From Elusimicrobiota bacterium (GTDB lineage Bacteria > Elusimicrobiota > Elusimicrobia > Elusimicrobiales > Elusimicrobiaceae): a DNA stretch of 5,647 nt. A program made the translations under genes and the position numbers. The DNA lies in NCBI GenBank assembly GCA_031258375.1, contig JAIRMX010000205.1, positions 1 through 5,647 on the forward strand, in the 5' to 3' direction. Each line of letters begins with the position of its first letter. Positions within the stretch are counted from its first letter, which is position 1. The notes beneath the pieces were generated by a model, which was not told where the DNA came from, did no database searches, and saw only the letters and a program-made list of their open reading frames with translations. Positions 1-5,647 of this stretch are shown piece after piece.

Positions 1-435
1 CGCGGAGCGCAACTTTATACTCTTGTTAAAAGTTTTGTTGAAGCGCAAAAAAGATATTATCTTATAAACGGCGAATATTCGACTAAATTTGATAATTTTG
101 ATATAACTCTTGAGGGAGCAACAAAACCTTCCGCGGCTTCTTTCGGCCATGGTGTAAGTTCAACCGACGCCGTTCGCAGATTTGCCAATTTTGAAATTAC
201 TCTAAACATATCTACATCCTTTAATGGCGTGGTAGGGACAAATATCTCAGGCAAATATAAAGCCTCCGGAATAGCATATTATTTTCTTGGAGATAGTAGA
301 TTTCCTTTAAATCAATTGCATTGTTTTGAAAACACAGGAACTTTTACCCAGCCGGCCGGCTCATATTGTCAGGAAATAATGGGTTTTAAAACTTTTAAAG
401 GTACAGCACCTGGTGTGAGATACTACGTGCAATAA
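1..435 (+). CDS. Type IV pilin-like (pseudopilin) protein, C-terminal part, 5' end off the window
   Basis: The frame is open from base 1 to the TAA at 433-435, giving 144 residues with no start, so the gene begins to the left of the window. The first residues (RGAQLYTLVKSFVEAQKRYY) look like the alpha-helix that follows the hydrophobic N-terminus of a type IV pilin. The next stretch (LINGEYSTKFDNFDI) is the usual helix-to-head transition in Elusimicrobiota-style PilE-like proteins. A cysteine pair at visible residues 108 and 123 matches the C-terminal disulfide (D-region) position of pilins. The missing part should hold the prepilin leader and about 40-50 residues. The likely role is as a subunit of a type IV pilus or of a pseudopilus in a secretion or uptake system, in the inner membrane or assembled outside the cell. 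The first ATG-like start in frame (GTG/ATG near 229) is not the true start, because coding similarity continues upstream of it. The family call is fairly sure; which machine it serves is unknown. Confidence 0.8.
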   Translation, partial: RGAQLYTLVKSFVEAQKRYYLINGEYSTKFDNFDITLEGATKPSAASFGHGVSSTDAVRRFANFEITLNISTSFNGVVGTNISGKYKASGIAYYFLGDSRFPLNQLHCFENTGTFTQPAGSYCQEIMGFKTFKGTAPGVRYYVQ

Positions 436-504
436 AATTATTTACCGTATTAAAAAATTTCTGTTAATTTAAAAGTTTTGACTGAAAATATCTCGGAGTA
501 CTAA

Positions 505-546
505 ATGGCGATAGATAAAACAACAAATAATAAAATTTTAATATAA
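505..546 (+). CDS. Possible 13-codon small ORF (MAIDKTTNNKILI)
   Basis: An ATG at 505 follows a GGAG Shine-Dalgarno-like motif at 495-498 with a 6-base spacer, and the frame stops at TAA 544-546. The peptide is polar with no recognisable motif. It lies 41 bases before the phosphotransferase start, which itself has no evident ribosome binding site. It could therefore be a leader peptide coupled to that gene, the remnant of a decayed gene, or a chance occurrence. Nothing but the ribosome binding site supports it. Confidence 0.2.
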   Translation: MAIDKTTNNKILI

Positions 547-547
547 T
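542..547 (+). promoter_or_regulatory. Possible -10 box (TATAAT) before the phosphotransferase gene
   Basis: A perfect TATAAT at 542-547 would start transcription near 554, leaving a leader of about 33 bases before the ATG at 587. No convincing -35 box is seen 16-18 bases upstream (the bases there are A/C only). A TTGACT at 478-483 is too far away to pair with it. The surrounding spacer is very AT-rich, so a chance match is quite possible. Confidence 0.22.
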
Positions 548-586
548 TTAAACAAGATCTTTGTCAAAATATTATAAAATTATTTT

Positions 587-2347
587 ATGCTTAGCTTTAT
601 CAAAAAATATTTGCTGCTTTTAAAACAGGATTTTTGGCTTTTTGCCGTATTGTCGATACCCGGTCTTATTTTTTATTTTATCGGCATATATAATTTGGAA
701 GCCGCAAATTGGTTTACGATAAGTGTCGGGACGATTAATAAATTTGCCTTCGAATTTTTTACGGTATCGATAATATTTTGCTTTCTTCATACAATCGGTT
801 TTAAAAAAAAGCAAGCGTTTGCAACTGCGTTTTTTCTATATTATATAACGATTACGGCGGACGTCGTACTGCTGTTATATTTCAAAGAGCGTTTTGGAAT
901 AAAATATTTGCCTACCCTTGCGGGAGGGCAGTATAAATTTTTATTTGATATCAGAACTATCCTGCTTATTTTATCTTTATATTTTTTCCCTTACTTAACG
1001 ATAAAAAAACTTTGGCTGCATCGCCAAAGCAGGCATATAAGCGCAAAAAAAATCGCTTTATGCGCGGTTTTAATACTTTTGCTCGCGATAATAAATCCAA
1101 TCGCTATGCGTAAAGATACGAGCAGTTTTTACGCGGCGCGCTTAATGAATACGACCGTTGCGGAAATACTTAAGGATTTAACGTTAAAGAAATACGAATA
1201 CAAAGAATATGACGTTTTGCCTGCGGACTTAAACGCGGCCGCGCTTGACTACGATTTGTTCAACCCGACGGATTTTAAAAATAAAAACGTTTACGAAAGA
1301 ATCATCCTCATAACTACCGAAGCGTTTTCGGATAAATTTATAAAATCTTTTAACCCGGCAATACCGGCTCAGGCCAGCGACGTGTTTGATAATCTCGTAA
1401 AAAATTATCCGTTTGCCTCTTTAAAGCCTTCCGCGCTTTCAACTCTTTACGGGCTGAGCGTAATTTTTTCAGGTCATCCTAACGCGGAAATGATTTATAA
1501 AAACGATTTCCCCCTTTCTTTTGTAAAAATTCTGAGAAGCAACGGCTTTCGCACCGCTTTTATACGAGGCGCGGCCGAAGATTATATGGACGAACATATA
1601 ATATTCAAATCCGCCGGTTTTGACGAAATTTACGGCGCGAAATATTTTGAGCGTATAGCGCAGTACTCGAATTACGTGGCATGGTGGGGGCTTACGGATA
1701 GAAAGCTTTTCGAATATAGCGCGGATTATTTGCAAAAACATAAAAATGAAAAAGTTTTTATTAATATTATGACCGTGGATACCCACGTGCCTTCGGGCAG
1801 GGACGATTATCTAGGCCAGCAGTATCCGCCGCTGCAAGGCGGAGATTTGGACGAAAAAACGGCTAAAATTTATAGCGGCGTTAACATGGCCCGCGCATTT
1901 TCATATTATAACTATGATTTGGGCATATTCCTGCAGAACCTCGCCGATAGAGGTTTGCTTGACGACAAAACTATAGTAATCGTGACCGGCGACCATCCGT
2001 TTTTTGCCAATGTCGATACCGGAAACCTGTTTAAAAACCATCGTCCGGTTTTTGACGAAGTGCCGCTGATTTTCGTATCTTCAAAAGAAATAGAAGAAAC
2101 AATAAGTTATAATATTTTCAAATCCCAGCAGGATATCGCGCCGACAATTCTCGGCCTTGCCGGCTTGCCGACTCCGCGCGGGATGTTCGGACGCAGCGTA
2201 TTTGAAGAAACGCCGCGCACGGTTTTTTATATGAAAAACGGCTACGTAATAATAAAAAACGCCAAAGGCGCGAAAGTTATTTCTTTTGACTCCAGAAAGC
2301 CGGAAGATAAGATTTTATTGCAATTATTAAATTCAGTAATCAAATAA
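587..2347 (+). CDS. Membrane-anchored sulfatase-family phosphotransferase (LtaS/EptA-like)
   Basis: This 586-residue protein has five hydrophobic segments (about residues 16-36, 46-70, 76-98, 118-140 and 154-174) followed by a large extracytoplasmic catalytic domain. That is the architecture of lipoteichoic acid synthases and phosphoethanolamine transferases. Superfamily metal and catalytic residues can be placed: Glu245 (LITTEAF), a probable nucleophile Thr286 (ALSTLYGL, positioned by its 10-residue distance to the Gly of FSGHP), His400 (VDTHVP), Asp469-His470 (TGDHPFF) and His485 (NHRP). Such enzymes move a phospholipid-derived head group, glycerophosphate or phosphoethanolamine, onto an envelope glycan or lipid. 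Only two cysteines exist, both in membrane segments (65 and 159), so the disulfides typical of EptA/MCR are absent and an LtaS- or OpgB-like relative is more likely. The substrate cannot be read from the sequence. The start lacks a visible Shine-Dalgarno motif but fits the N-terminus of the first helix. nupC follows after 31 bases. Confidence 0.9.
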   Translation: MLSFIKKYLLLLKQDFWLFAVLSIPGLIFYFIGIYNLEAANWFTISVGTINKFAFEFFTVSIIFCFLHTIGFKKKQAFATAFFLYYITITADVVLLLYFKERFGIKYLPTLAGGQYKFLFDIRTILLILSLYFFPYLTIKKLWLHRQSRHISAKKIALCAVLILLLAIINPIAMRKDTSSFYAARLMNTTVAEILKDLTLKKYEYKEYDVLPADLNAAALDYDLFNPTDFKNKNVYERIILITTEAFSDKFIKSFNPAIPAQASDVFDNLVKNYPFASLKPSALSTLYGLSVIFSGHPNAEMIYKNDFPLSFVKILRSNGFRTAFIRGAAEDYMDEHIIFKSAGFDEIYGAKYFERIAQYSNYVAWWGLTDRKLFEYSADYLQKHKNEKVFINIMTVDTHVPSGRDDYLGQQYPPLQGGDLDEKTAKIYSGVNMARAFSYYNYDLGIFLQNLADRGLLDDKTIVIVTGDHPFFANVDTGNLFKNHRPVFDEVPLIFVSSKEIEETISYNIFKSQQDIAPTILGLAGLPTPRGMFGRSVFEETPRTVFYMKNGYVIIKNAKGAKVISFDSRKPEDKILLQLLNSVIK

Positions 2348-2378
2348 ATTATATCCCTGAGTAAAGGAGAAAGTAAAA

Positions 2379-3638
2379 ATGAACGACGACATAATATCCG
2401 TAATATCGGCGATTTTCGGCATATTTGTCTTTATAGCGATAGCTTATGCCATGAGCACCAACAGACGGGCAATAAAATGGAAAACGATAGGCTGGGCCGC
2501 GGCTTTACAATTAATATTTGCCGTTTTAATATTGAAAACTTCTTTAGGCCAAAGCGTTTTTGACCGGCTTAACGACGCGGTCATAGCGCTGTTAAATTTT
2601 CAGGCTAAAGGCGCGGAAATGGTTTTTGGGGAACTTGCAAAAAGCGATAAGCTCGGCTATATATTCGCTTTTCAGGTTTTGCCGACCATAATATTCTTTT
2701 CGGCTTTGATGTCTCTGTTATATTATCTCGGCATTATGCAGAAAGTCGTAAAAGCTTTCGCTTGGGTGATGGAAAAGACCTGCAAAATTTCCGGCGCGGA
2801 AAGTTTGAGCGCGGCCGCAAATATATTTGTCGGACAGACAGAAGCGCCGCTTCTCATAAAACCCTATGTTGCGAAAATGACAAAATCCGAAATTATGTGC
2901 GTAATGACCGGCGGAATGGCAACCGTTGCCGGCGGAGTTATGGCCGCGTATATTATTATGCTTAAAGACACTGTGCCGGGCATAGCGGGACATTTAATGG
3001 CGGCAAGCGTTATGGGCGCGCCTGCGGCCGTAATGTTTGCAAAAATAATTGTTCCGGAAACGGAAAAACCCGAAACTCTCGGCGTAAAAACAACGCAGTA
3101 CAAAGACCCGAGCGCAAACGTGCTCGACGCAGTATCCGGCGGAACGGCAACGGGCTTACAGCTTGCGCTTAACGTGGGCGCGATGCTTATAGCTTTTACC
3201 GCGCTTATCGCTTTAGCCGGCGGCATTTTTGAATTTTTCACAAAATTATTCACGCAGGACGGCATTACGCTGCAGCGCGCTTTCGGTTATTTGTTTTCCC
3301 CGTTATCTTTTTTTATGGGTATTCCTTTAAACGAAGCCGTAGTATCGGGCAGTTTGCTTGCGGATAAAACTATTCTCAACGAATTTGTGGCTTACGCGAA
3401 TTTTGCGGAAATGGCTCATACCACGGCGGGTTCGCTCTTAAGCGTGAAGACGGAAATTATTTTAAGCTATGCGCTTTGCGGTTTTGCAAATTTTTCTTCC
3501 ATAGGAATACAAATAGGCGGCATAAGCCCCCTCGCTCCGGAAAGAAGAGCCGACCTTTCCAAATACGGCCTTTACGCTATGATAGCCGGTCTTTTGACAA
3601 GTTGTTTCAGGGCAGCCGTTGTGGGACTGTTGATCTAA
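2379..3638 (+). CDS. nupC: Concentrative nucleoside transporter, NupC/CNT family
   Basis: This 419-residue, very hydrophobic inner-membrane protein imports nucleosides with a cation, serving salvage of bases and ribose. The CNT signature GQTEAPL is at residues 152-158. Glu335 (NEFVAY) and the FANFSS block (Phe369, Asn371, Ser374) match the nucleoside-binding residues known from the Vibrio cholerae CNT structure, with a constant offset of three. Asn148 and the TVAGGV segment (182-187) lie where that structure binds sodium, so sodium coupling is likely; this comparison is from memory. Domain order is N-terminal helices, hairpin HP1 with GQTE, a central cytoplasmic or loop stretch (PETEKPETLG to LDAVSGG), then HP2 and the C-terminal helices. 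Length is normal for the family. AAGGAG at 2364-2369, nine bases before the ATG, fixes the start. The 31-bp gap after the phosphotransferase gene suggests one transcript. No clear terminator follows it. Confidence 0.96.
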   Translation: MNDDIISVISAIFGIFVFIAIAYAMSTNRRAIKWKTIGWAAALQLIFAVLILKTSLGQSVFDRLNDAVIALLNFQAKGAEMVFGELAKSDKLGYIFAFQVLPTIIFFSALMSLLYYLGIMQKVVKAFAWVMEKTCKISGAESLSAAANIFVGQTEAPLLIKPYVAKMTKSEIMCVMTGGMATVAGGVMAAYIIMLKDTVPGIAGHLMAASVMGAPAAVMFAKIIVPETEKPETLGVKTTQYKDPSANVLDAVSGGTATGLQLALNVGAMLIAFTALIALAGGIFEFFTKLFTQDGITLQRAFGYLFSPLSFFMGIPLNEAVVSGSLLADKTILNEFVAYANFAEMAHTTAGSLLSVKTEIILSYALCGFANFSSIGIQIGGISPLAPERRADLSKYGLYAMIAGLLTSCFRAAVVGLLI

Positions 3639-3710
3639 AACGAGTCGTTGACGGAGACAATTTTTTCAATTATAAACTAATTTCTGGTTTTATTTTTAAC
3701 TTCTTTACTC

Positions 3711-3745
3711 CACCCTCACCCTACTCTCTCCCATCAAAAAGGGAG
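3711..3745 (+). repeat. C-rich intergenic repeat-like segment with small stem
   Basis: The segment runs CACCCTCACCCTACTCTCTC followed by CCATCAAAAAGGGAG. CTCCC (3728-3732) can pair with GGGAG (3741-3745) around an 8-base loop. The layout resembles the CCCTCACCC...CTCTCCC...GGGAG intergenic repeats found in many bacterial genomes, here apparently degraded. It lies between nupC and the pilin gene, in DNA otherwise rich in A and T. It could also act as a weak end signal for the nupC transcript, although no T-run follows the stem. Only one copy is visible in this window. Confidence 0.3.
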
Positions 3746-3847
3746 CGGAAAATAGAAGAATTTCATCTCTCATCAGAAAATTCGACAATAACAAAAATGG
3801 GTTCCCTTTTCTCTTTTATTCCCAAATTTAATTGTTTTGCTTTAGTA

Positions 3848-3871
3848 AAGTCTTTGCCTATGCAAAGGCTT
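3848..3871 (+). promoter_or_regulatory. Leader hairpin upstream of the pilin gene
   Basis: Bases 3848-3857 (AAGTCTTTGC) pair with 3862-3871 (GCAAAGGCTT) in a continuous 10-bp stem containing one T-G wobble (3851 with 3868), closed by the tetraloop CTAT. The stem is followed by ATTTTATGTA and, 11 bases later, by the pilin ribosome binding site at 3883-3887. It may be an mRNA-stabilising leader, an attenuator-like terminator for incoming transcription from nupC, or a protein-binding site. The structure is seen directly; the function is inferred. Confidence 0.45.
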
Positions 3872-3882
3872 ATTTTATGTAT

Positions 3883-3887
3883 GGAGG
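3883..3887 (+). promoter_or_regulatory. Ribosome binding site that fixes the pilin start
   Basis: GGAGG stands seven bases before the ATG at 3895. It places the start there rather than at the in-frame TTG at 3832, which would add 21 residues that do not resemble a prepilin leader. Confidence 0.8.
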
Positions 3888-3894
3888 CAGTACT

Positions 3895-4383
3895 ATGAGT
3901 ATCAGAAATAAAAAAGCATTTACTTTAATTGAAATGCTTGTAGTCGTAGTTATTATCGGCATTCTCGCAACTATTGCTCTGCCGCAATACCAGAAAGCGG
4001 TTGAAAAGGCCAGAGCAGCGGAAGCGCTTATTAATCTCAAAGCATTAAGAGAAGCTTGGGGCAGATATAACCTTACATACGGCACAACCGCAACGACAAT
4101 AGCGCAATTGGCTGATTTTGACATAAAAATTAATATTGATAATTCAAGTAATTACTACGCATATAGCCTCAATCCTCAGGGAGCAATTCATGCAGAAAGG
4201 AAACCAAATGCGCGGCATCGGCTGATTGCCATTATGATAGATTTTCATAGCAATAGATATAAGCCCGGAATAGGCATATTATGCGACGAAAAAATAGAAG
4301 ACAACAGAGGAACTTGTACAGCATTAGGCGCAACAAGATATCTATCCAAAGCTACTAATTTCGACCGATATATTTTTGATTAA
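3895..4383 (+). CDS. Type IV pilin-like protein with prepilin leader (complete)
   Basis: The 162-residue product starts with a short basic leader (MSIRNKKA) followed by FTLIEMLVVVVIIGILATIA, a textbook type III prepilin signal and N-terminal helix. The prepilin peptidase should cut after Ala8. Ala at -1 instead of the usual Gly is a variant known for pseudopilins and, from memory, common in Elusimicrobium. The mature Phe1 (residue 9) and Glu5 (residue 13), needed for N-methylation and assembly, are present. The ALPQYQKAVEKARAAEAL helix and a RYNLTYG/DFDI transition follow, then a variable head. Cys130 and Cys141 could form the C-terminal disulfide loop. It probably builds a type IV pilus or a pseudopilus. 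The GGAGG site and a 10-bp leader hairpin lie just upstream. It is preceded by a 256-bp gap, so it is likely transcribed on its own. Another pilin-like gene lies at the left edge, so pilin genes are scattered here. No assembly genes (pilB, pilC, pilD, pilQ) are in view. Confidence 0.92.
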   Translation: MSIRNKKAFTLIEMLVVVVIIGILATIALPQYQKAVEKARAAEALINLKALREAWGRYNLTYGTTATTIAQLADFDIKINIDNSSNYYAYSLNPQGAIHAERKPNARHRLIAIMIDFHSNRYKPGIGILCDEKIEDNRGTCTALGATRYLSKATNFDRYIFD

Positions 4384-4483
4384 AAATTACCATAGAACAA
4401 AAAGACAGACAACAAATAACGGAAAAATATTTCAAATATATTTTTTGAGAGACTTTTGCCGGCGGTAGCAATGATTATTATCT

Positions 4484-4513
4484 GATAAATTAGAAAGCTC
4501 TAGAGCAGATATG
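4484..4513 (+). repeat. Left arm of imperfect inverted repeat flanking the IS remnant
   Basis: Bases 4497-4513 (GCTCTAGAGCAGATATG) match the reverse complement of 4889-4905 at 15 of 17 positions. Extended outward to 4484, about 24 of 30 positions agree. The arm ends where transposase-like coding sequence begins (Tyr codon at 4510), as expected if an internal deletion joined the IS left end to the middle of its transposase. It is a candidate terminal inverted repeat; I cannot match it to a named element. Confidence 0.5.
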
Positions 4514-4847
4514 AGCGTAACGGACGAGTGTATACGGAGATAGTGCCGGATGTTACAAAGCACACGCTTATTGGTATTATACGAGGGAGAATAAGTCTTG
4601 AGAGTATAATACACAGTGATAAATGGCGGGGATATGACGGTTTAGTTGATGCGGGCTATGAGAAGCACTTTAGAGTTAACACAGCAAAGAGTATGCCAAT
4701 AAGAAGTGTCATATAAACGGGATAGAGAGTTTTTGGAGTTTTACAAAGAGGAGATTGCAAAAGTTTAACGGAGTAAAGGTAAACTTTGAGATGCACTTAA
4801 AAGAAAACGAGCGGCGGCACAAGAAAGGCATATTGCAGATGAAGTAG
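4510..4847 (+). pseudogene. IS1595/ISXO2-like DDE transposase remnant, truncated and frameshifted
   Basis: From 4510 the frame reads YERNGRVYTEIVPD, then TLIGIIRGRISLESIIHSDK and WRGYDGLVDAGYEKHFRVN, the central part of IS1595-family (ISXO2-like) transposases, including the HSD..RGY motif with the second catalytic Asp. At about 4680 the frame breaks. In the frame one base back, from 4686, the protein continues as KEYANKKCHINGIESFWSFT and KRRLQKFNGVKVNFEMHLKE, the conserved C-terminal part. Restoring one C (AAC-AC to AAC-CAC) would rebuild the expected VNHSKEYA, so a single-base deletion explains the break. The N-terminal zinc-ribbon region and the first catalytic Asp are missing; about 112 of the family's usual roughly 300 codons remain. 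After HLKENE the sequence departs from the family and stops at 4845-4847. It cannot make active transposase. The GTG at 4528 is not a real start. Confidence 0.87.
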
Positions 4848-4888
4848 GAATTAAGTACTATATTAAAAAGGAGCTAGCCTTATATTTA

Positions 4889-4918
4889 CTTATCTGGTCT
4901 AGAGCCTTTAAAATTATC
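4889..4918 (-). repeat. Right arm of imperfect inverted repeat flanking the IS remnant
   Basis: The reverse complement of 4889-4905 reads GCTCTAGACCAGATAAG and differs from the left arm at two of 17 positions. The match weakens outward to about 4918. The two arms would bound an element of roughly 410-435 bp. ATTATCT occurs directly at both 4477-4483 and 4913-4919 and may be a target duplication (IS1595 elements usually make 8 bp). However, it overlaps the outer part of the inverted match, so the exact ends are uncertain. Confidence 0.48.
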
Positions 4919-4947
4919 TCATTTATTTGAACCTTTACAGAAGATTT

Positions 4948-4980
4948 AAAAACGCGCGGGCCCCGCAAAAAGCGGGGCCC
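4948..4980 (-). terminator. Rho-independent terminator of the cysteine-rich gene
   Basis: GGGCCCCGC (4958-4966) and GCGGGGCCC (4972-4980) form a perfect 9-bp GC stem around a 5-base loop. Read on the minus strand, the stem is followed by GCGCG and then TTTTTAAAT (complement of 4945-4952). On the plus strand no T-run follows. The hairpin lies about 75 bases after the minus-strand stop at 5055, so it should end that transcript. The 5-base gap between stem and T-run is slightly long. The stem may also block transcripts coming from the IS side. Confidence 0.72.
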
Positions 4981-5054
4981 TGCCTGCCATTCTTTCTTCA
5001 TGCTCTTAAAAAAATACGCGCCGGTTTCTTCTATCGTTAACGGTCGTTGCTCAT

Positions 5055-5647
5055 TTAATTTATAGTGAGCTGACTCGGCGAACATGACGCAGCAACAGAA
5101 TCAGGGGAACTTTTACACCATACGACCCCATCGCTCTTTAAGTATGCCATGCCGGTGCCGCAACATTTGCATACGCAGTCCTTCTCGGACCACATTTCTC
5201 CATAGCTGTTACAATCCTGACGACCAGTCTGCGTAGCACACAGAGAGGCTACGGCACATCTACAAGGAGATAGGAGACCGTAACTAGTAGTACCGCATGT
5301 AGTAAATTCGCAACATTGATCATTTGTACCTATGCCTATCATATATTTACCAGAAGAGCATGTGCAGGAACAAGTGCTTTCATCCCATGTAGCTTCGGAG
5401 GTACTTTGGCATCTTGCTCTCTCTGCCGCCGAGCATGTTTCAGCATTAAGCTCGCACGTACATGTTGTCAAATTAAGCGTATATCCTGTACCACATGTTT
5501 TAGAACATGACGGAAGATCTGGAATTGACCACTGGCATTGGTCATTGCATGTTGCAGCAAGCATACTAAGACACAGTCTCCCGGTACAATCGGGATCTAA
5601 CGGTATATTTTCCCCTGTCTCTCCGGGCGTGCATACCCCTTCATCAG
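5055..5647 (-). CDS. Cysteine-rich, probably exported protein with CxCxC repeats, C-terminal part
   Basis: The minus-strand frame is open from the TAA at 5055-5057 through the right edge, giving 196 visible residues. The ATG at 5564 is therefore internal, not the start, and the N-terminus with any signal peptide is outside the window. I count 27 cysteines (about 14%), many as CxC or CxCxC. Two related blocks are visible: CSAAERARC...TWDESTCSCTC and CATQTGRQDC...MWSEKDCVCKC. They share C-x(7-8)-C, then W-x-E-x-x-C-x-C-x-C followed by a Gly-rich turn. A shorter related unit (CSKTCGTGYT...TTCTC) precedes them. Such density of paired cysteines points to a disulfide-stabilised protein in the periplasm or on the surface. 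The CxCxC pattern recalls the repeats of that name in Pfam. The composition otherwise is Thr/Ser-rich with almost no long hydrophobic stretch. Function is unknown; adhesion or a structural surface role is only a guess. A GC-rich terminator follows 75 bases downstream. Confidence 0.85.
   Translation of the reverse strand, partial: DEGVCTPGETGENIPLDPDCTGRLCLSMLAATCNDQCQWSIPDLPSCSKTCGTGYTLNLTTCTCELNAETCSAAERARCQSTSEATWDESTCSCTCSSGKYMIGIGTNDQCCEFTTCGTTSYGLLSPCRCAVASLCATQTGRQDCNSYGEMWSEKDCVCKCCGTGMAYLKSDGVVWCKSSPDSVAASCSPSQLTIN

Noticed and set aside
1469..1786. Minus-strand ORF of 105 codons inside the phosphotransferase gene
   Set aside because: It is antisense to the conserved catalytic domain and has no motif or ribosome binding site of its own.
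2864..3265. Minus-strand ORF of 133 codons inside nupC
   Set aside because: It lies opposite a strongly conserved transporter gene and its composition is that of an antisense shadow.
3639..3660. Possible terminator after nupC (AACGAGTCGTT palindrome followed downstream by TTTTTT)
   Set aside because: The palindrome leaves a one-base loop, which cannot form a hairpin, and the T-run is too far away.
3832..3894. Upstream TTG start adding 21 residues to the pilin
   Set aside because: The added residues do not fit a prepilin leader, the region forms the leader hairpin, and GGAGG is spaced for the ATG at 3895.
3476..3898. Plus-strand ORF of 140 codons overlapping the nupC end and the following spacer
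   Set aside because: Its first third is an out-of-frame reading of nupC, the rest runs through AT-rich and repeat-like intergenic DNA, and the product is a basic, low-complexity peptide with no family features.
4858..5085. Minus-strand ORF of 75 codons containing LTIEETGAYFFKSMKKEWQAG
   Set aside because: It overlaps the end of the cysteine-rich gene, reads through the GC-rich terminator hairpin and the right IS arm, and has no recognisable domain. The TIEETGAYFFKSMKKE stretch looks slightly protein-like and may be an old remnant, but that is not enough to call a gene.
5316..5510. Plus-strand ORF of 64 codons opposite the cysteine-rich gene
   Set aside because: It is the complement of the cysteine-rich repeats; its own cysteines come from the complementary codons.

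Overview
The window looks like a chromosomal segment of a Gram-negative bacterium, most likely from the Elusimicrobiota (Elusimicrobium-like, often gut-associated). The main evidence is the style of the two pilin-like proteins: a KKAFTLIE leader, an ALPQYQKAVEKARAAEAL core and a cysteine pair near the C-terminus. A large cysteine-rich protein and moderately AT-rich DNA fit the same picture. This assignment is an inference from recollected family style, not from a database search.

Layout from left to right. (1) 1-435, + strand: the C-terminal part of a type IV pilin-like protein whose start lies off the left edge. (2) 436-586: an AT-rich spacer with a 13-codon ORF behind a good ribosome binding site and a TATAAT box. 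(3) 587-2347, +: a five-helix membrane phosphotransferase of the sulfatase/alkaline phosphatase superfamily (LtaS/EptA-like). (4) 2379-3638, +: a concentrative nucleoside transporter (NupC), 31 bp downstream and probably co-transcribed with the gene before it. (5) 3639-3894: a spacer with a C-rich repeat-like segment and a strong leader hairpin just upstream of (6) 3895-4383, +: a complete type IV pilin-like gene. (7) 4384-4920: AT-rich DNA holding the wreck of an IS1595/ISXO2-type insertion sequence. Its transposase lacks the N-terminal half and carries a one-base frameshift, and an imperfect inverted repeat flanks it. (8) 4948-4980: a strong minus-strand terminator. (9) 5055 to beyond 5647, - strand: the C-terminal part of a very cysteine-rich, probably exported protein with CxCxC repeats.

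The transporter (nucleoside salvage) and the membrane phosphotransferase (envelope modification) form an ordinary two-gene unit between pilin genes. The two pilins and the cysteine-rich protein are all likely surface or exported products. The IS remnant sits between the complete pilin gene and the convergent cysteine-rich gene. I found no tRNA, rRNA, CRISPR array or complete mobile element. I saw no clear evidence of a wholly new system. The most unusual items are the cysteine-rich protein, the internally deleted IS and the hairpin in the pilin leader.
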